NCBI RefSeq assembly: GCF_004331455.1
Contig: NZ_SJJR01000028.1
Coordinates: 1-60,476, forward strand
Source: Micromonospora zingiberis
GTDB lineage: Bacteria > Actinomycetota > Actinomycetes > Mycobacteriales > Micromonosporaceae
DNA: 60,476 nt
Reading direction: 5' to 3'
The notes under the pieces were generated by a model. That model searched no databases. It was not told the origin of the DNA and worked only from the letters and a program-made list of their open reading frames with translations. Below, one piece after another: positions 15,301 to 19,993 of this stretch; position 1 is the stretch's first letter; each line of letters opens with the position of its first letter. A program made the translations under genes and the position numbers.

Positions 15301-16836
15301 TGCCGCCCGATCGCCCGAGTTGCCGTCCTGGTTCGTCTCCACGGTGGGTCCAGCAGACGCCGGAGTGTCGCCGGTCGGGACCCGGCTGTCGGCCGTGGTG
15401 GCGTCGTCAGGGGCGGGGACCGGCGCTCTCTCGCCGACCCGGACGGCGTCGGCGGTGTTCGGTTCGGTCGCACCGCCGGCCAACCCCACACCGTCGGTCG
15501 GTGGCGGCGGCCCATCGGTGGTGGTGACACCGCCGGTCGGCGATGTCACGGCCGGATCTGTCGTTGCCGGCGCGAAGCTGATGGAACCCGAACCACTCTG
15601 CGGTGCGGCGCCGCCGTTCTGGCTCGTACCGCCGGCACCGTCCCCCGCGCCGCCGAGATCGCCCAGATTGCCGAGGTTCACGGTCTGGACACCAAGCGAC
15701 GGATCGATCCCGTCCGGTCCGAGGCCGGCGCCGGGCGTGAACGAGACACCCATCTTGTCGAGGCCGAAATTGGTGATCCTCGCCGCCACGTTGCCGGTGG
15801 CACCACCGGCGAGCGTCACGCCGGTACGGCCGGCGCCGCTGGCGAACCCGCCGAGGAAGGCGTCCGCGCCGGGGAGGACGAACTGCTGGTTGACGCTGGC
15901 GTTGGCGAGCACGCTCGCGGCGGGCGAGATGAGGGCGTTCTGGGCACCCGAGGTGAGGCTGGTGCTGCCCCAGCGGACCAGGCCGCTGCCGGGGAAGGTC
16001 AACCGGGATGGGCTGAACGAGACATCCATCCGGGGTGCCCGGCGGCCGGCCCAGTTCATGCCGGAACCGAGCACCGCGCCGTACGCGCCACCCACCCCGG
16101 CGGTGAGCGTCCGCCGGCCGTCCCACTCGCGCCGGTCACCGCGGCGCATCTGGTACGCCTGGGCGCCGACGTCGATGATCAGCTCCTCGCCGATCTCCTC
16201 CAGCAGTTCCAGACCGAGCCGGTTGACGCCCTGCCGGAAGCCCTGGCTCGTGACGATCTGCCCGACCCGCGACCCGGCAGTCCGCAGCGCCGCCTGCATC
16301 CCCGCCCGGGTGAGCAGTTGCCGTCCCATCTGGGCGATCAACCGCCGGAAGGCGACGGTCACGGCCTGCCGGCCGGCCGCCAGGATGCCCGGGATCGCAC
16401 CCGCCGACACCCCGCCCAGCCACGCCATCAGCAACGCGACGAAGACGGCGATGACGGTGATGATCACGGCGATCAGCACCGTCAGCTTGGCGTACTCGAT
16501 CTCCAGGGCGGCCTGGTCGCAGCCGGCCGCGTACGCGGCGGCGACCTCCTGGATCAGCGGCAGGCCGGTGTTCGGGTCGACGCCGAGTTGGTTCCACAGC
16601 CCACCGAACGCCTCGCCGGCCCCGCCACCCCAGCTTTGCAGGATCTTCATGACCGCCGGGTCGGCATCGGTCAGCGTCTCGCTCACCACGTCGGCCAACG
16701 CCTGCCAGGCGTCGGCCAGGTCCCGCATGCGGTCCTCGTCACCGCTGGGCCATGCCTCACCCGCGCTGACCCAGCAGATGGCATCCCAGACCCAGGTGTA
16801 CTCGCCCAGCATGTGTCTGGGATTGGGTACCGCCAC
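3328..16836 (-). CDS. Giant polymorphic toxin reading frame (4502 aa) with deaminase, Tox-PL, flavoprotein-like and two calpain modules
   Basis: One reading frame without an internal stop. The GTG start at 16836 has GGAGGGG 8 bases upstream. Order by residue: WXG-like helical region (1-115), hydrophobic segment (about 122-150), conserved T7SS-toxin region to about 420, Pro/Thr/Ala-rich linker (425-855), YwqJ deaminase (860-1030), Tox-PL 1 (1090-1235), Tox-PL 2 (1478-1665), flavoprotein-like module (1815-2620), calpain modules at 2930-3645 and 3650-4380, C-terminal tail to 4502. Three stretches are low-complexity and look like shadow frames: 1342-1438 and 1678-1775, which coincide with immunity genes in another frame, and 2668-2914, which is antisense to an LRR gene. 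The original toxin may therefore be the N-terminal part, with the rest being fused orphan cassettes. It follows the ybaB-like and WXG genes and precedes SUKH immunity genes, as in other T7SS toxin operons. Confident that it is a toxin locus; unsure that a single 4502-aa protein is made. Confidence 0.75.
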   Translation of the reverse strand: MAVPNPRHMLGEYTWVWDAICWVSAGEAWPSGDEDRMRDLADAWQALADVVSETLTDADPAVMKILQSWGGGAGEAFGGLWNQLGVDPNTGLPLIQEVAAAYAAGCDQAALEIEYAKLTVLIAVIITVIAVFVALLMAWLGGVSAGAIPGILAAGRQAVTVAFRRLIAQMGRQLLTRAGMQAALRTAGSRVGQIVTSQGFRQGVNRLGLELLEEIGEELIIDVGAQAYQMRRGDRREWDGRRTLTAGVGGAYGAVLGSGMNWAGRRAPRMDVSFSPSRLTFPGSGLVRWGSTSLTSGAQNALISPAASVLANASVNQQFVLPGADAFLGGFASGAGRTGVTLAGGATGNVAARITNFGLDKMGVSFTPGAGLGPDGIDPSLGVQTVNLGNLGDLGGAGDGAGGTSQNGGAAPQSGSGSISFAPATTDPAVTSPTGGVTTTDGPPPPTDGVGLAGGATEPNTADAVRVGERAPVPAPDDATTADSRVPTGDTPASAGPTVETNQDGNSGDRAAPVGDAPGTDRASTGSPEQVSVADRGDGGPPAESASGSAQAALVDTSTGAGRTGSVGPVADSAHAGPVVDPGHAGPVADSAGAGRGFVGPADARTDPAAVDSVPAVLPGAPPVAPVAGPAPGSVAPVAGPTPGGVTPAGPAATVNPVPATGAPSAATVVTPTTNVPSTAATGTPATSTSSPPATATTSPPATGNTSTQPAPAPRTPANITAANAAGSVSLAPPAGATTTGQPSASPPAGRTSVDPTVPAETAGTDPNATPAPSAAEPRITPATADGVTDPTANRTDPVDRSATGGPVVVAVPGSTGTTQPGGPTPPTVDGGRVNPDTLRRSTGPTGRGTHSWQLDPTTVDGDPTGPEALIEASRTLAETARRAVKDTAISRAKQPGTAGALLMPDGGITTHTSMTANKGTDPVTQPAVHPLAQAALDRTAAALPDGTGSGHGKCAEVALVSDQLYRLETQWREAGEPGTFEQYALDALSGARIITHQVKPARQNNVLYDLGHHRPPCRSCAHFLPQFNIEPVADPQRDTQIYQPPVPGVVGNGLPLSDSRPYGHPEGLIPPDPADQQALDSVVPRDPATGRPLVHPDPRVGPWARLVNDGGPTVPGRDKNCADVGLSVLATWFGRPEVAAPTAVAAEVEQGSTARQEQALRSNFAHQGAGIAGLEAVAATLRTAGPGSAALIVTTLPSGNGAHTWNAVNHDGTIIWLDGQNQLTSDTGPVHSGPGDVWSIVLDAEGDPLRPMVTESDIRPPAPPDSTAPADTPATSPDQTLPGLGPDLLGGPHGGADVRLLPPAETGRPDRPAGQADRGGAERGTDPGGESTDPSDKGVPGDRGRGPGTDQAPAGHAERDRAASVRVRLAGEGAAVSPGTGTGPSAGPGELHHRPDRSGHGPDQPAGPAADQGVRGGPPGGPDNWSPGLAQGGTDGLNQAGSASSLAESRRFGPGELAPLEDAAFHDDLAASLATSYGYAVFADPSTHPYGRLVNDGGPDQPGRGNNCLDSSLSALASFHGDPQVSRPRWPDRLDDGSIDRLSGERGGLDRAEAWIGGQWIGGPDSLPADLSSRAYAVAAQYAELYQQVADAGPGASALVVADWLYLDGAGNVVLDENGRPEVDGSHAFVIVFPADADAPVWWDPQTGTASVDMPAADVRDTHALWAMMVPDGEGRVDRGRGADADQPVAGDPESDRASGVRVRLAGPGEALGAGTGLGDARRPGELHHRPDGSDHGPLQPATATDHGGVRPGATRGPDQGSAGLARTGTDGLTDAPGPASPDGLTDAARPANPDGLTDASPAGPDGPVGPQDPNSGTTAADGPDLRQAAAGTTFGGALLDVDATRTAEAVQAALTSGPLPAQASVGPAAGTVTLDLADGPYQVRIELTDPPAGVPIVPVATVGYTADGAVVQVSTGAHPDHVRRAVVAMLAEVDAVAQERVVDLRTDATTALAEGARPEHDGNRILTARDIGRLAELRVVLADSTATPDPTRAGQLRAEALSLLVASGLVEQDPTHAVHGLGGNVPVVGPAAAQARLELIRSHLGPAAPAVEGLIGHATGGGQQIVADLRAAQSAIRAEARTWAQQATALRNDADLALTARVDAALDAAPEHVFGRLVIGGGWAATADFVTMGAAADTGTGVPPVLCVSQGHDPWADRQALLMGQIPSELELPGMPFQPADLSEEGTQFTPSDVFADAVGAARALHAMPTYQGTATAITPRPVDAGWPDGANFRVTVGGREFYTASVDVASGPGPSRVPSAPATTTGQYVDPTTGYRVDRSGPTPVFRAPDGTPVAPDTLAPAVRTVLGAQAPPLLADLAGRPTDPLVVDPLSGYAVDPSTGQVFDPDGGPVDLDALSDEVRGRLGHAPDGSFGDPRLSAPPVEFGGQNLADAYRPGDRVLVFGAGASGAWDVEQAVASPAGSVDWSARAMEPPPDQLTGDPAHDAEARMRYSFGGGYNRRNTLPDVGAYAESVGSQVEQTLREIVSLRHTVDGGFLVEFTDGSRQAYDRVVFSIGQAPEYPGGVADLLSHVGLAPLEGPATEHDGPADVLGLRDDSGRLRVLGGASVAGPLLAKVGPALRQTVVDQAGALPADSRGIPPSIRFHAQRIAEANLGAPPAPSPAPPAPSPAPPTPPAPSSATPGAPSASAPGAAAGGPGTSSPGLPSDLVPAGHTEQPPAPPDVEPGQGTVPLVQFPAERGHLDPHGLAVDVLSDALGGDLDGVAPQLDVAQVGQVATGGEGLGSGRPDATVGQAQPAQPAQVRGTGQRGEPVVTDRIVAQVEGDQAAQTGDTGDLRHQPGRLDQGQMADGELGPDLGTVVDEGTGGHGDQLDQAVTHLPVDEQVGDRTREPRDHPPVPQGGRPVGAGSRQVDADQFGVVGIGGLDGVGVPPAQVEVVGVGQDSGVQLGGRGHDGSVSTAGSVTASAVPGSTFHGLGRPAADPAAVLDVARVALPQVAPYAQVDAVVPVGSDRFEIRSAGQPPLTVRLTTGPLTDGVVAQSTGNPDGTFTVTVSDRAVDQVVARALAHEVAELVALHEAGPALVGPLDPGNVRGPLSVTGLTAHDRGRLAEIRLLAAAYAGADAAGRLAVRAEIDALADHLGLRVGDPDVRARWALLPGDVLTQLMQLSVPSLTPEAVSAVLAGAPTRTEVERVRMIDYRSRLAPDFQVPQPAALTARLRELAVEAEHAQSGMPRMPAFAGQIVGIPQAQLDRVRAVDPQLADRLAREGVYVDLTGRYDLRPYMVADLPAIDLGAARPAFDLSTEAGRQAQLHEDRQRSRAALRGLHADQAAALLASHDFHYQGSARWMGLVPDALTDVLRGITPVAPAPVGTVESAANQGPAGDTRVVADRVTLPPESPTEPGPAYGPALDARTGQPPPLFDGPPTREDVQQGALGDCGMIAVIGAVAGQLPDTITRMFQPNPDGSVDVLLHEASGPGQSVTATGRQLRVTVWPDVPLHANSNGRSAYADQSVVGTAWASLLEKAIAAVDRTWTQHRHDLWQQQWSARPGADPNQAAPLGYARLGNGSSRLVQAELLTQLTGLPSNVSQFDPTPGREADAEARLAALLAAGSPVITGSLPAARYPGQPPYGLVPGHAYEIVSVANGEVRLRNPWNSSHPAPMPVRALLDLMSPWYGHVEVAQSSVAALPDSEFHGQGRPAADPTAVVDRARLVLPTLAETIGADQIVTVGPDVFEVRATGLAPLRVQVAAGALTGETVAQTIRNLDGTFTLTVSDRAGDAVVDRAVAHEFAELLARHETGQAQVGLFDQGAAERPIDPAGLTARDRGRLAELRLMAAWYAQSEPTTRLVLRREIDALVDRLGLRWGTPEATARLALLPPDGWHQVIRLSVPGITPDTVTGALAYKPDPTIVERFRAIDYRSRLAPDFQPPPAAELTAKLRELAVHGEQSQSSLPRMPALAGQVIALPPAALASIRQTDPRLADRLATEGVYIDLTGRFDLRPYALDGAPEFPLTVSAPAFDLTTEAGRKALLAEDRSRVAAAFRAAYGSNPAAMAVLSTHGFHYLTDARRMALVPNALTDVLRAMLPPDPSTEIEIEVEVEVEPTVTDSEIAVVADRVTLPDPNPNYPVEYGQALDDRTGQAAPLFDGSPHREHVRQGVLEDCGMLATMAAVAGYRPDALAQLFQPNPDGTVDVLLHESVLYGGTSAPTGRRLRITVQPDVPLHVGSSGEAAYADRSSNGSGWASVLEKALAAVDRTWTNERRDAWQRDWTTWCSKDDPHQAAPLGYARLDVGSTSYLQAELMTQLTGVPSQMSFFDTRPGQEAVVATRLAALLAAGSPVIAGTRPENTYPPGLATLPFGLYAKHAYEVVSVTNGLVRLRNPWGHEHPAPIPVRDFLDLMASDYAHMDVGGASSAPQTGTVTSTFVPPAQPSIPAPRAVETTIKPEGDRPRRHTLGRTYLEDERAIVNYLALLDDDGTVNGLSVVVSSGVGQRTAHWATNGTAGVGGSIPVGRAEAERIAREVLGFTLPEEPALHDMVGG
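3697..5889 (-). other. Calpain-like protease module 2 in the giant toxin
   Basis: Residues about 3650-4380, a diverged full-length copy of module 1 (FHGQGRPAADP start, AHEFAELLARHE). The triad is C4125 (LEDCGMLA), H4327 (KHAYEVVSV) and N4343 (LRNPWG). A short acidic repeat (EIEIEVEVEVEVEP) precedes the catalytic core. A unique tail of about 120 residues follows to the stop codon. Confidence 0.75.
5902..8049 (-). other. Calpain-like protease module 1 in the giant toxin
   Basis: Residues about 2930-3645. An N-terminal domain opens with FHGLGRPAADP and contains AHEVAELVALHE (H3029, HExxE-like). The C2-calpain catalytic core follows with C3400 (GALGDCGMIA), H3598 (GHAYEIVSV) and N3614 (LRNPWN). 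All three catalytic residues of a calpain-type cysteine protease are present. The module is repeated in full at 3697-5889. Confidence 0.75.
8095..8835 (+). CDS. TIGR02996/leucine-rich-repeat protein, antisense within the toxin frame
   Basis: A 246-residue protein on the plus strand. Residues 1-45 match the TIGR02996 repeat-companion domain (LYAAILADPDDLDLRRRYADAIE, then HAELIRIDLA). Residues about 115-200 hold leucine-rich repeats (LVALDLSNNPIGDDGLAALA, LRWLGLANCGIGPAGAEALA, LRYVELWGNPV). Such proteins are presumed protein-binding; no enzyme activity is expected. There is no Shine-Dalgarno, but TACGCT ends 6 bases before the ATG, the spacing of a leaderless actinobacterial promoter. It separates the flavoprotein-like and calpain modules, and the opposite-strand frame stays open across it. 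The antisense translation is featureless, so the plus-strand gene is the real coding signal here. Confidence 0.8.
   Translation: MATPAELYAAILADPDDLDLRRRYADAIEATDPDHAELIRIDLARSRPDRASALRYRRVIPRLAGPVAHLLVDWKVRNGLVELVTMTARAFVDHGAEVWAQLPVRHLTLVEAAGLMPEVAGVASLGRLVALDLSNNPIGDDGLAALAGSPYLGRLRWLGLANCGIGPAGAEALAASRNLPDLRYVELWGNPVEVTAKGVGQDIDGKPMWVEMPPLGRELDERYGPLPWLDIRWGWRLLGVARWDEV
8977..11394 (-). other. Flavoprotein-like (Rossmann) module in the giant toxin
   Basis: Residues about 1815-2620 of the giant frame. Two glycine-rich dinucleotide-binding-like motifs are visible, LVIGGGWAAT near residue 2120 and VLVFGAGASGAWD near 2400. Later come FGGGYNRRN near 2460 and a strand-turn DRVVFSIGQAPEYPGG of the kind seen near the end of NAD(P)/FAD-dependent oxidoreductases. 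A Pro/Ala linker ends the module. The fold assignment is by motif only; no substrate is evident. Confidence 0.5.
11405..11530. repeat. 36-base tandem repeat at a toxin-immunity cassette junction
   Basis: Units start at 11441, 11477 and 11513, with a degenerate unit at 11405, each about 36 bases. In the giant frame they encode DGLTDA-type Pro/Gly-rich repeats. Each full unit contains the TGA that ends the Imm35-like gene (11514-11516) in the other frame. The 16 bases around that stop recur at the stop of the other Imm35-like gene (12522). Confidence 0.8.
11514..11804 (-). CDS. Imm35-like immunity protein embedded in the toxin frame, copy 2
   Basis: A 96-residue protein read in a different frame from the giant toxin. 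It begins with a short helix TEDEALTLISQLLG, then FEFGWLARERL, then IIDRTGVITVHSSLP and EEYAQARREG. This is the layout of YrhB/Imm35-type immunity proteins (N-terminal helix, FGW strand, IDR-G-V strand, proline, helix). The start is TTG at 11804, supported by GGAGAGGGG about 5 bases upstream. It directly follows Tox-PL domain 2 and is probably its cognate antitoxin. It is a near-equal-length paralogue of the gene at 12522-12812. The overlapping giant-frame translation is Gly/Arg/Asp-rich filler, so selection appears to act on this frame. Confidence 0.7.
   Translation of the reverse strand: MTEDEALTLISQLLGTRNPIVLREFEFGWLARERLSVPERASGMHVGQGSYIIDRTGVITVHSSLPPRRIMEEYAQARREGRIKGRQVWPEPEPTA
11842..12405 (-). 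other. Tox-PL (papain-fold glutamine deamidase) domain 2
   Basis: Residues about 1478-1665 of the giant frame. It repeats the pattern of domain 1 (GRLVNDGG, NNCLDSSLS) with catalytic C1509, H1628 (GSHAFVIVF) and D1645 (WWDPQTG). It is followed at once by a second Imm35-like gene (11514-11804), so domain plus immunity gene form a complete cassette. Confidence 0.85.
12522..12812 (-). CDS. Imm35-like immunity protein embedded in the toxin frame, copy 1
   Basis: A 96-residue paralogue of the 11514-11804 gene: TEDEALALIKRLLG, FEFGWLAREQL, IIDRTGVVTVQTSLP, REYAAARRAG, ending VWPKVEPTA. The GTG start at 12812 has AAGGGGG 6 bases upstream. A longer form from ATG 12956 (144 residues, beginning MAAPTFGYFLLRRP) is open and also preceded by a G-rich site; its extra part looks protein-like and may be a remnant of another cassette. 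The gene follows Tox-PL domain 1 and likely protects against it. It is wholly overlapped by the giant toxin frame. Confidence 0.7.
   Translation of the reverse strand: MTEDEALALIKRLLGTPNEIELHPFEFGWLAREQLSPQERAQGRALGQGSFIIDRTGVVTVQTSLPVPLLIREYAAARRAGRTTGRQVWPKVEPTA
13132..13569 (-). other. Tox-PL (papain-fold glutamine deamidase) domain 1
   Basis: Residues about 1090-1235 of the giant frame. The entry motif is RLVNDGG; the catalytic set is C1122 (KNCADVGLS), H1204 (GAHTWNAV) and D1219 (WLDGQ). This matches the papain-fold toxin family whose members deamidate glutamine in target proteins. An Imm35-like gene lies downstream at 12522-12812. Confidence 0.85.
13747..14259 (-). other. YwqJ-type deaminase domain in the giant toxin
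   Basis: Residues about 860-1030 of the giant frame. The zinc-deaminase signature is GKCAE (C955 ligand, E957 proton shuttle) and PPCRSC (C1018 and C1021 ligands), preceded by a TTHTSM strand. This is the YwqJ class of toxin deaminases, predicted to deaminate nucleic acid or nucleotide bases. A stand-alone homologue lies at 34123-34506. Confidence 0.85.
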
Positions 16837-16881
16837 CGGGTGCGCCCCTCCGTCCGATGTCGACCAGTAGCCGCCGGGCGG

Positions 16882-17220
16882 CTACTTGCCGTCGCCTCCG
16901 AAGAGCGCCTTGACCATGTCGTCGAGGTCGACGGTGCCCTCCACGGCGCCCTTCACCGTCGGGCCCAGTTGCTCGACCACGGGCACGATGTCGGCGGCCA
17001 GGTCGAGGACCTTCTGTGCCGGCTGCTCACCGCCCAGGTAGCCCTTGTTGAACTCGTTGCCCGGCTCGTCGTCACCCCATGGGCGATCACCGTTGAGCGT
17101 GCCGATGGTGGCGGCGAGGCCCTGCCAGCGGGCGGCCAGTTGGGCACCGGCGGCGCTGAGACTGTTGGCCCCCTCCAGCGCGCCATCCGGCCTGACGAAG
17201 GTCTCCCGAAGTTCGGTCAT
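16882..17220 (-). CDS. Small WXG-type T7SS protein upstream of the toxin
   Basis: A 112-residue, mostly helical protein: LEGANSLSAAGAQLAARW, then a WQG turn near residue 28, PWGDDEPGNEFNKGYLGG in the middle, then two more helices. The helix-W-x-G-helix pattern and size fit a WXG100-like partner of a T7SS toxin. The start ATG at 17220 overlaps the stop of the upstream ybaB-like gene (ATGA), indicating translational coupling. The toxin GTG follows 45 bases after its stop. It may act as a dimer partner or targeting factor for the toxin N-terminus (inferred from position). The W-x-G is WQG, and no C-terminal YxxxD/E signal is obvious. Confidence 0.75.
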   Translation of the reverse strand: MTELRETFVRPDGALEGANSLSAAGAQLAARWQGLAATIGTLNGDRPWGDDEPGNEFNKGYLGGEQPAQKVLDLAADIVPVVEQLGPTVKGAVEGTVDLDDMVKALFGGDGK

Positions 17221-17609
17221 CGCTTGTCCTCCCCGGGCAGGTCGCTGTCCAACTGTCGGAAGATGCCGTCCAGGTCGTGGTCGATGTACGCCTGGAACTG
17301 GCTGTCCGGCACGTACGGCCGGAGCAGGCGTTCGACGTCGGCCATCGCCTGCTCGGTGGCGCGGCGGATGGTCTCGGTGACCGTGGCGGAGAGTTCCTTC
17401 GAGTTCGGCCGGCGGTAGATGCGCGGGTCGAACTCGACCTTCGTCACCTGACCACGCGGTCCGACCGTGACGCTGACCAGCCCGTCGTCGGAGGTAACCG
17501 TGGCCGCCACGGTCTTGAGCTGTTGCTGGAGGTCGCCCACCCCGGAACGCATCCGCTCGAACTGGGCCATCAGCTCGTCGGCACGAGCGCGCAGCGCCTG
17601 TACGTCCAT
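17217..17609 (-). CDS. YbaB/EbfC-family protein, first gene of the toxin operon
   Basis: A 130-residue protein with the YbaB/EbfC fold: N-terminal helix (LRARADELMAQFERM), central strands with VTVGPRGQVTKVEFDPRIY, then a long helix (ATVTETIRRATEQAMADVERLL). YbaB proteins are dimeric, nucleoid-associated DNA-binding proteins. Diverged members commonly precede T7SS toxin genes in actinobacteria, where their role is unsettled (regulator or chaperone-like). The start is ATG 17609. It is divergent from mycP across about 185 bases, a region that must hold the toxin operon promoter; TATGGT on the minus strand near 17713-17718 is a possible -10 without a clear -35. Confidence 0.85.
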   Translation of the reverse strand: MDVQALRARADELMAQFERMRSGVGDLQQQLKTVAATVTSDDGLVSVTVGPRGQVTKVEFDPRIYRRPNSKELSATVTETIRRATEQAMADVERLLRPYVPDSQFQAYIDHDLDGIFRQLDSDLPGEDKR

Positions 17610-17794
17610 GGCGTGTCCCTCCCGCCCTGTTGCCCGTCCCGCCTCGTTGGCCCGTGCCACAGGCGGTCCCTGGCAAGGAGACGTGCGCCTGCGCCTGCGC
17701 GTGACGACTCGACCATACTGAACCTGCGCGACATCGGGGATGGGCGGCCAGTCGTTAGGATGCACCGGCACCGGCCGACCGGGAGGTGAGCACA

Positions 17795-19093
17795 GTGGTC
17801 CGCGACCGTCCTATGGTGGCATTTTCCCTGGTGGGAGCGGTGCTGACCGCAGCGCTGACGGTCCCCGCGCCGGCGCCGGCCCAGGCCGCCCCGGAGATTT
17901 GCCAGAATCCGAGCGATCCGGGCGAGGTCAACACCGAGACGCCCTGGCACCAGCGGTGGCTCGCGCCGCAGCGGGTGTGGCCGTTCAGCACCGGCGCCCA
18001 GGTACGGGTCGCGGTGATCGACTCCGGCACCGACAGCAGACATCCGCAACTGACCGGTCGGGTCACCAGCGGCTTCGACGCACTGCGTGGTGCACCCGGC
18101 GGCGACGTGGACTGCGTCTCCCACGGCACGGCCGTCGCCAGCATCATCGCCGCCGCCCGGCAGGAGGGCGTGGGTTTCCACGGCCTGGCGCCGGACGCCA
18201 CGATCGTGCCGATCCGGGTCAGCGAACGCAACGCCAACGAGAACGCGGGCACCGCCGGTGCCACCGTCACCGGCGCGGTCTTCGCGCAGGCGATCGTGCG
18301 CGCGGTCGACGACGGCGCCGACGTGATCAACATGTCGGTGACGCTCTACCGGCCGGACCCGGACGTGGAGCGGGCGGTCCGGTACGCCGTGGCCAACGAC
18401 GTCGTCCTGGTCGCCGCCGCCGGGAACCAGCATCAGGACGGCACCCGACCCGATCCGGTGCCCTATCCCGCCGGCTACGACGGGGTGATCGGCGTGGGTG
18501 CCATCGACCAGAACGGCACCCGGATCCGCCAGTCGCAGGTCGGGTCGTACGTGGACATCGTGGCGCCGGGCGGGGCGGTGGTCGCCGCCACCAGGCTGAT
18601 CGGTCACACCGTGTACGACGGCACCAGCTTCGCCACCCCGATGGTCAGCGCGACGGCCGCGCTGATCCGCGCGGCGGAGCCGGGCCTGTCGGCGAAGGAG
18701 GTCACCCGGCGGATCCTGTCCACCGCCGACCCGGCCCGGGGCGACGCGGCACGCGGCTACGGCAGCGGGGTGGTCAATCCGTACCGGGCGGTCACCGAGC
18801 GGCTGACCACCGCGAAGCCGGTGGCACAGCCGCCGCTGCCCGAGGTACCCCATGACGCGGCGGCACAGGCTCGCGCCGACCGCTGGGCGACATTCGGTCG
18901 GCTGGCGCTCTGGATCGGTCTGGGCCTGGCCGCGATCGCGGTCGGCGTGGCGGTGCTGGCGGCGCTGCTGCCACGCGGGCGGCGTACCCGATGGCGTGCC
19001 ACCCGGCCGTCCGCGCCGCCGCCCGCCCGGACGCAGATCGACGAACCCGAAGAGGTCTTCTTCCGGGTGCCGAGCTCGACGCCACGCGGCTGA
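17795..19093 (+). CDS. mycP: Mycosin, T7SS-associated subtilisin-like serine protease (first)
   Basis: A 432-residue membrane-anchored S8 protease. It has a signal peptide (about 1-32), catalytic D76 (VIDSGTD), H110 (SHGTAV) and S278 (GTSFATP), an AAAGN oxyanion-hole motif, a C-terminal transmembrane helix (about 372-395: WIGLGLAAIAVGVAVLAALL) and a short basic cytosolic tail. Mycosins stabilise the ESX membrane complex and process substrates outside the membrane. I chose GTG 17795 because GGGAGG lies 8 bases upstream; a GTG at 17786 overlaps that site. It is divergent from the toxin operon and convergent with the WXG100 pair. A second mycosin is at 30435. Confidence 0.9.
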   Translation: MVRDRPMVAFSLVGAVLTAALTVPAPAPAQAAPEICQNPSDPGEVNTETPWHQRWLAPQRVWPFSTGAQVRVAVIDSGTDSRHPQLTGRVTSGFDALRGAPGGDVDCVSHGTAVASIIAAARQEGVGFHGLAPDATIVPIRVSERNANENAGTAGATVTGAVFAQAIVRAVDDGADVINMSVTLYRPDPDVERAVRYAVANDVVLVAAAGNQHQDGTRPDPVPYPAGYDGVIGVGAIDQNGTRIRQSQVGSYVDIVAPGGAVVAATRLIGHTVYDGTSFATPMVSATAALIRAAEPGLSAKEVTRRILSTADPARGDAARGYGSGVVNPYRAVTERLTTAKPVAQPPLPEVPHDAAAQARADRWATFGRLALWIGLGLAAIAVGVAVLAALLPRGRRTRWRATRPSAPPPARTQIDEPEEVFFRVPSSTPRG

Positions 19094-19145
19094 CCCCGAC
19101 CCGTCGACCCGGCACGGCGAACCGGCCGCCCGGCGGCGCAGACGA

Positions 19146-19174
19146 CGATGGCCCGGCGATCGGCCGGGCCATCG
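19146..19174. terminator. Bidirectional hairpin between convergent mycP and WXG100 genes
   Basis: A 12-base perfect inverted repeat with a 5-base loop (arms 19146-19157 and 19163-19174) sits between the stop codons of mycP and the 19201 gene. No U-tract is present, as is usual for actinomycete terminators. Confidence 0.7.
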
Positions 19175-19200
19175 GGCGAAGCGCTCGCGTCGGTCGCGGC

Positions 19201-19488
19201 TCAGCCGCCGAACTTGGCCCGGTTGGCCGCCTCACGGGCCTGCATCTTGGCCGCCGACTCACGCAGCGCCCGCTCGATCTTGCCGAGCAGGTCACGCAGG
19301 TCGTTGGCGGCCGACTCCCACTCGCGCTGGCGCTGGAAGTACGCCTCGCGGGCGTCACCGTCCCAGGTGGCCAACAGCGGGGCGATGCCCGACTTGAGGC
19401 CCTCCAGCTCGCTGGTCATGTTCCGGACCGAGCTGCCGCAGCTGTCCGCCGCCGCGTTCAGACCGGCGAAGTTGTACCGGATTTCCAT
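19201..19488 (-). CDS. WXG100 family protein (ESAT-6-like)
   Basis: A 95-residue helical hairpin with the W-x-G turn as WDG near residue 42 (LLATWDGDAREAYFQRQREWE). The length and helix-turn-helix form are those of WXG100 proteins, which are secreted as dimers by T7SS and act as substrates or partners. It follows the 19503 WXG100 gene by 14 bases, a typical esxA/esxB-like pair. The final residues ANRAKFGG match the flexible C-terminal tails of this family. Confidence 0.9.
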   Translation of the reverse strand: MEIRYNFAGLNAAADSCGSSVRNMTSELEGLKSGIAPLLATWDGDAREAYFQRQREWESAANDLRDLLGKIERALRESAAKMQAREAANRAKFGG

Positions 19489-19502
19489 TGCGAATCCCCC
19501 CG

Positions 19503-19832
19503 TCAGAGCTTCAGGGCCGCGGTGATCTGGCCGGCGGTCGCACCGGCGCTGTCCATCTCGGACCGGATCTCCTCGTCGCTGACGTCGTAGTCCTTACCGG
19601 CCGAGCCAACCGCCTCGGCGATCGCGCGCAGCGCGACGTTGAGCCGGGCCATGTCCTGGTCGAACCGCTCACGAACCTGCTGGAACGATCCCGCACCAGC
19701 GCCCTTCCACTGGTCGTAGAGCGGCGCGAGCTGGTCCATCAACCCGTTGAGGTTGCCGGTGAGCCGATCGGCGACGGCATCGACGTCACCCTCGGTCTTC
19801 AGCATCAAGCCGGTGTCGGTACGCATCGACAT
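19503..19832 (-). CDS. WXG100 family protein (CFP-10-like partner)
   Basis: A 109-residue helical hairpin with WKG near residue 42 (LYDQWKGAGAGSFQQVRERFD), partner of the 19201 gene. The C-terminal YDVSDEEIRSEM region resembles the YxxxD/E export signal recognised by EccC. I chose ATG 19832, with a GGGGGT ribosome site about 11 bases upstream, over a GTG four codons earlier that overlaps that site. It lies downstream of eccB across about 160 bases in which I find no confident promoter. Confidence 0.9.
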   Translation of the reverse strand: MSMRTDTGLMLKTEGDVDAVADRLTGNLNGLMDQLAPLYDQWKGAGAGSFQQVRERFDQDMARLNVALRAIAEAVGSAGKDYDVSDEEIRSEMDSAGATAGQITAALKL

Positions 19833-19993
19833 GGCGGAAGTCACCCCCGTCCTCGTTCGATCGCCCCGCGTCCCCGGGGGGCGGCCATTTGCGTCGGCGC
19901 TTTACGCACCATCGTCATTCGAACGGTAACGGGTCGGATCCAACCCGCGCTAGCCCGCAGACCGGTTGTCGACTCCATTGTGGCTGGTAGGGG

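Noticed and set aside
13976..16870. Long plus-strand open frame (964 codons) opposite the toxin N-terminus
   Set aside because: Low-complexity Val/Ala/Pro/Ser translation; antisense of the Pro/Thr linker and T7SS N-terminal region. No ribosome site or recognised domain.
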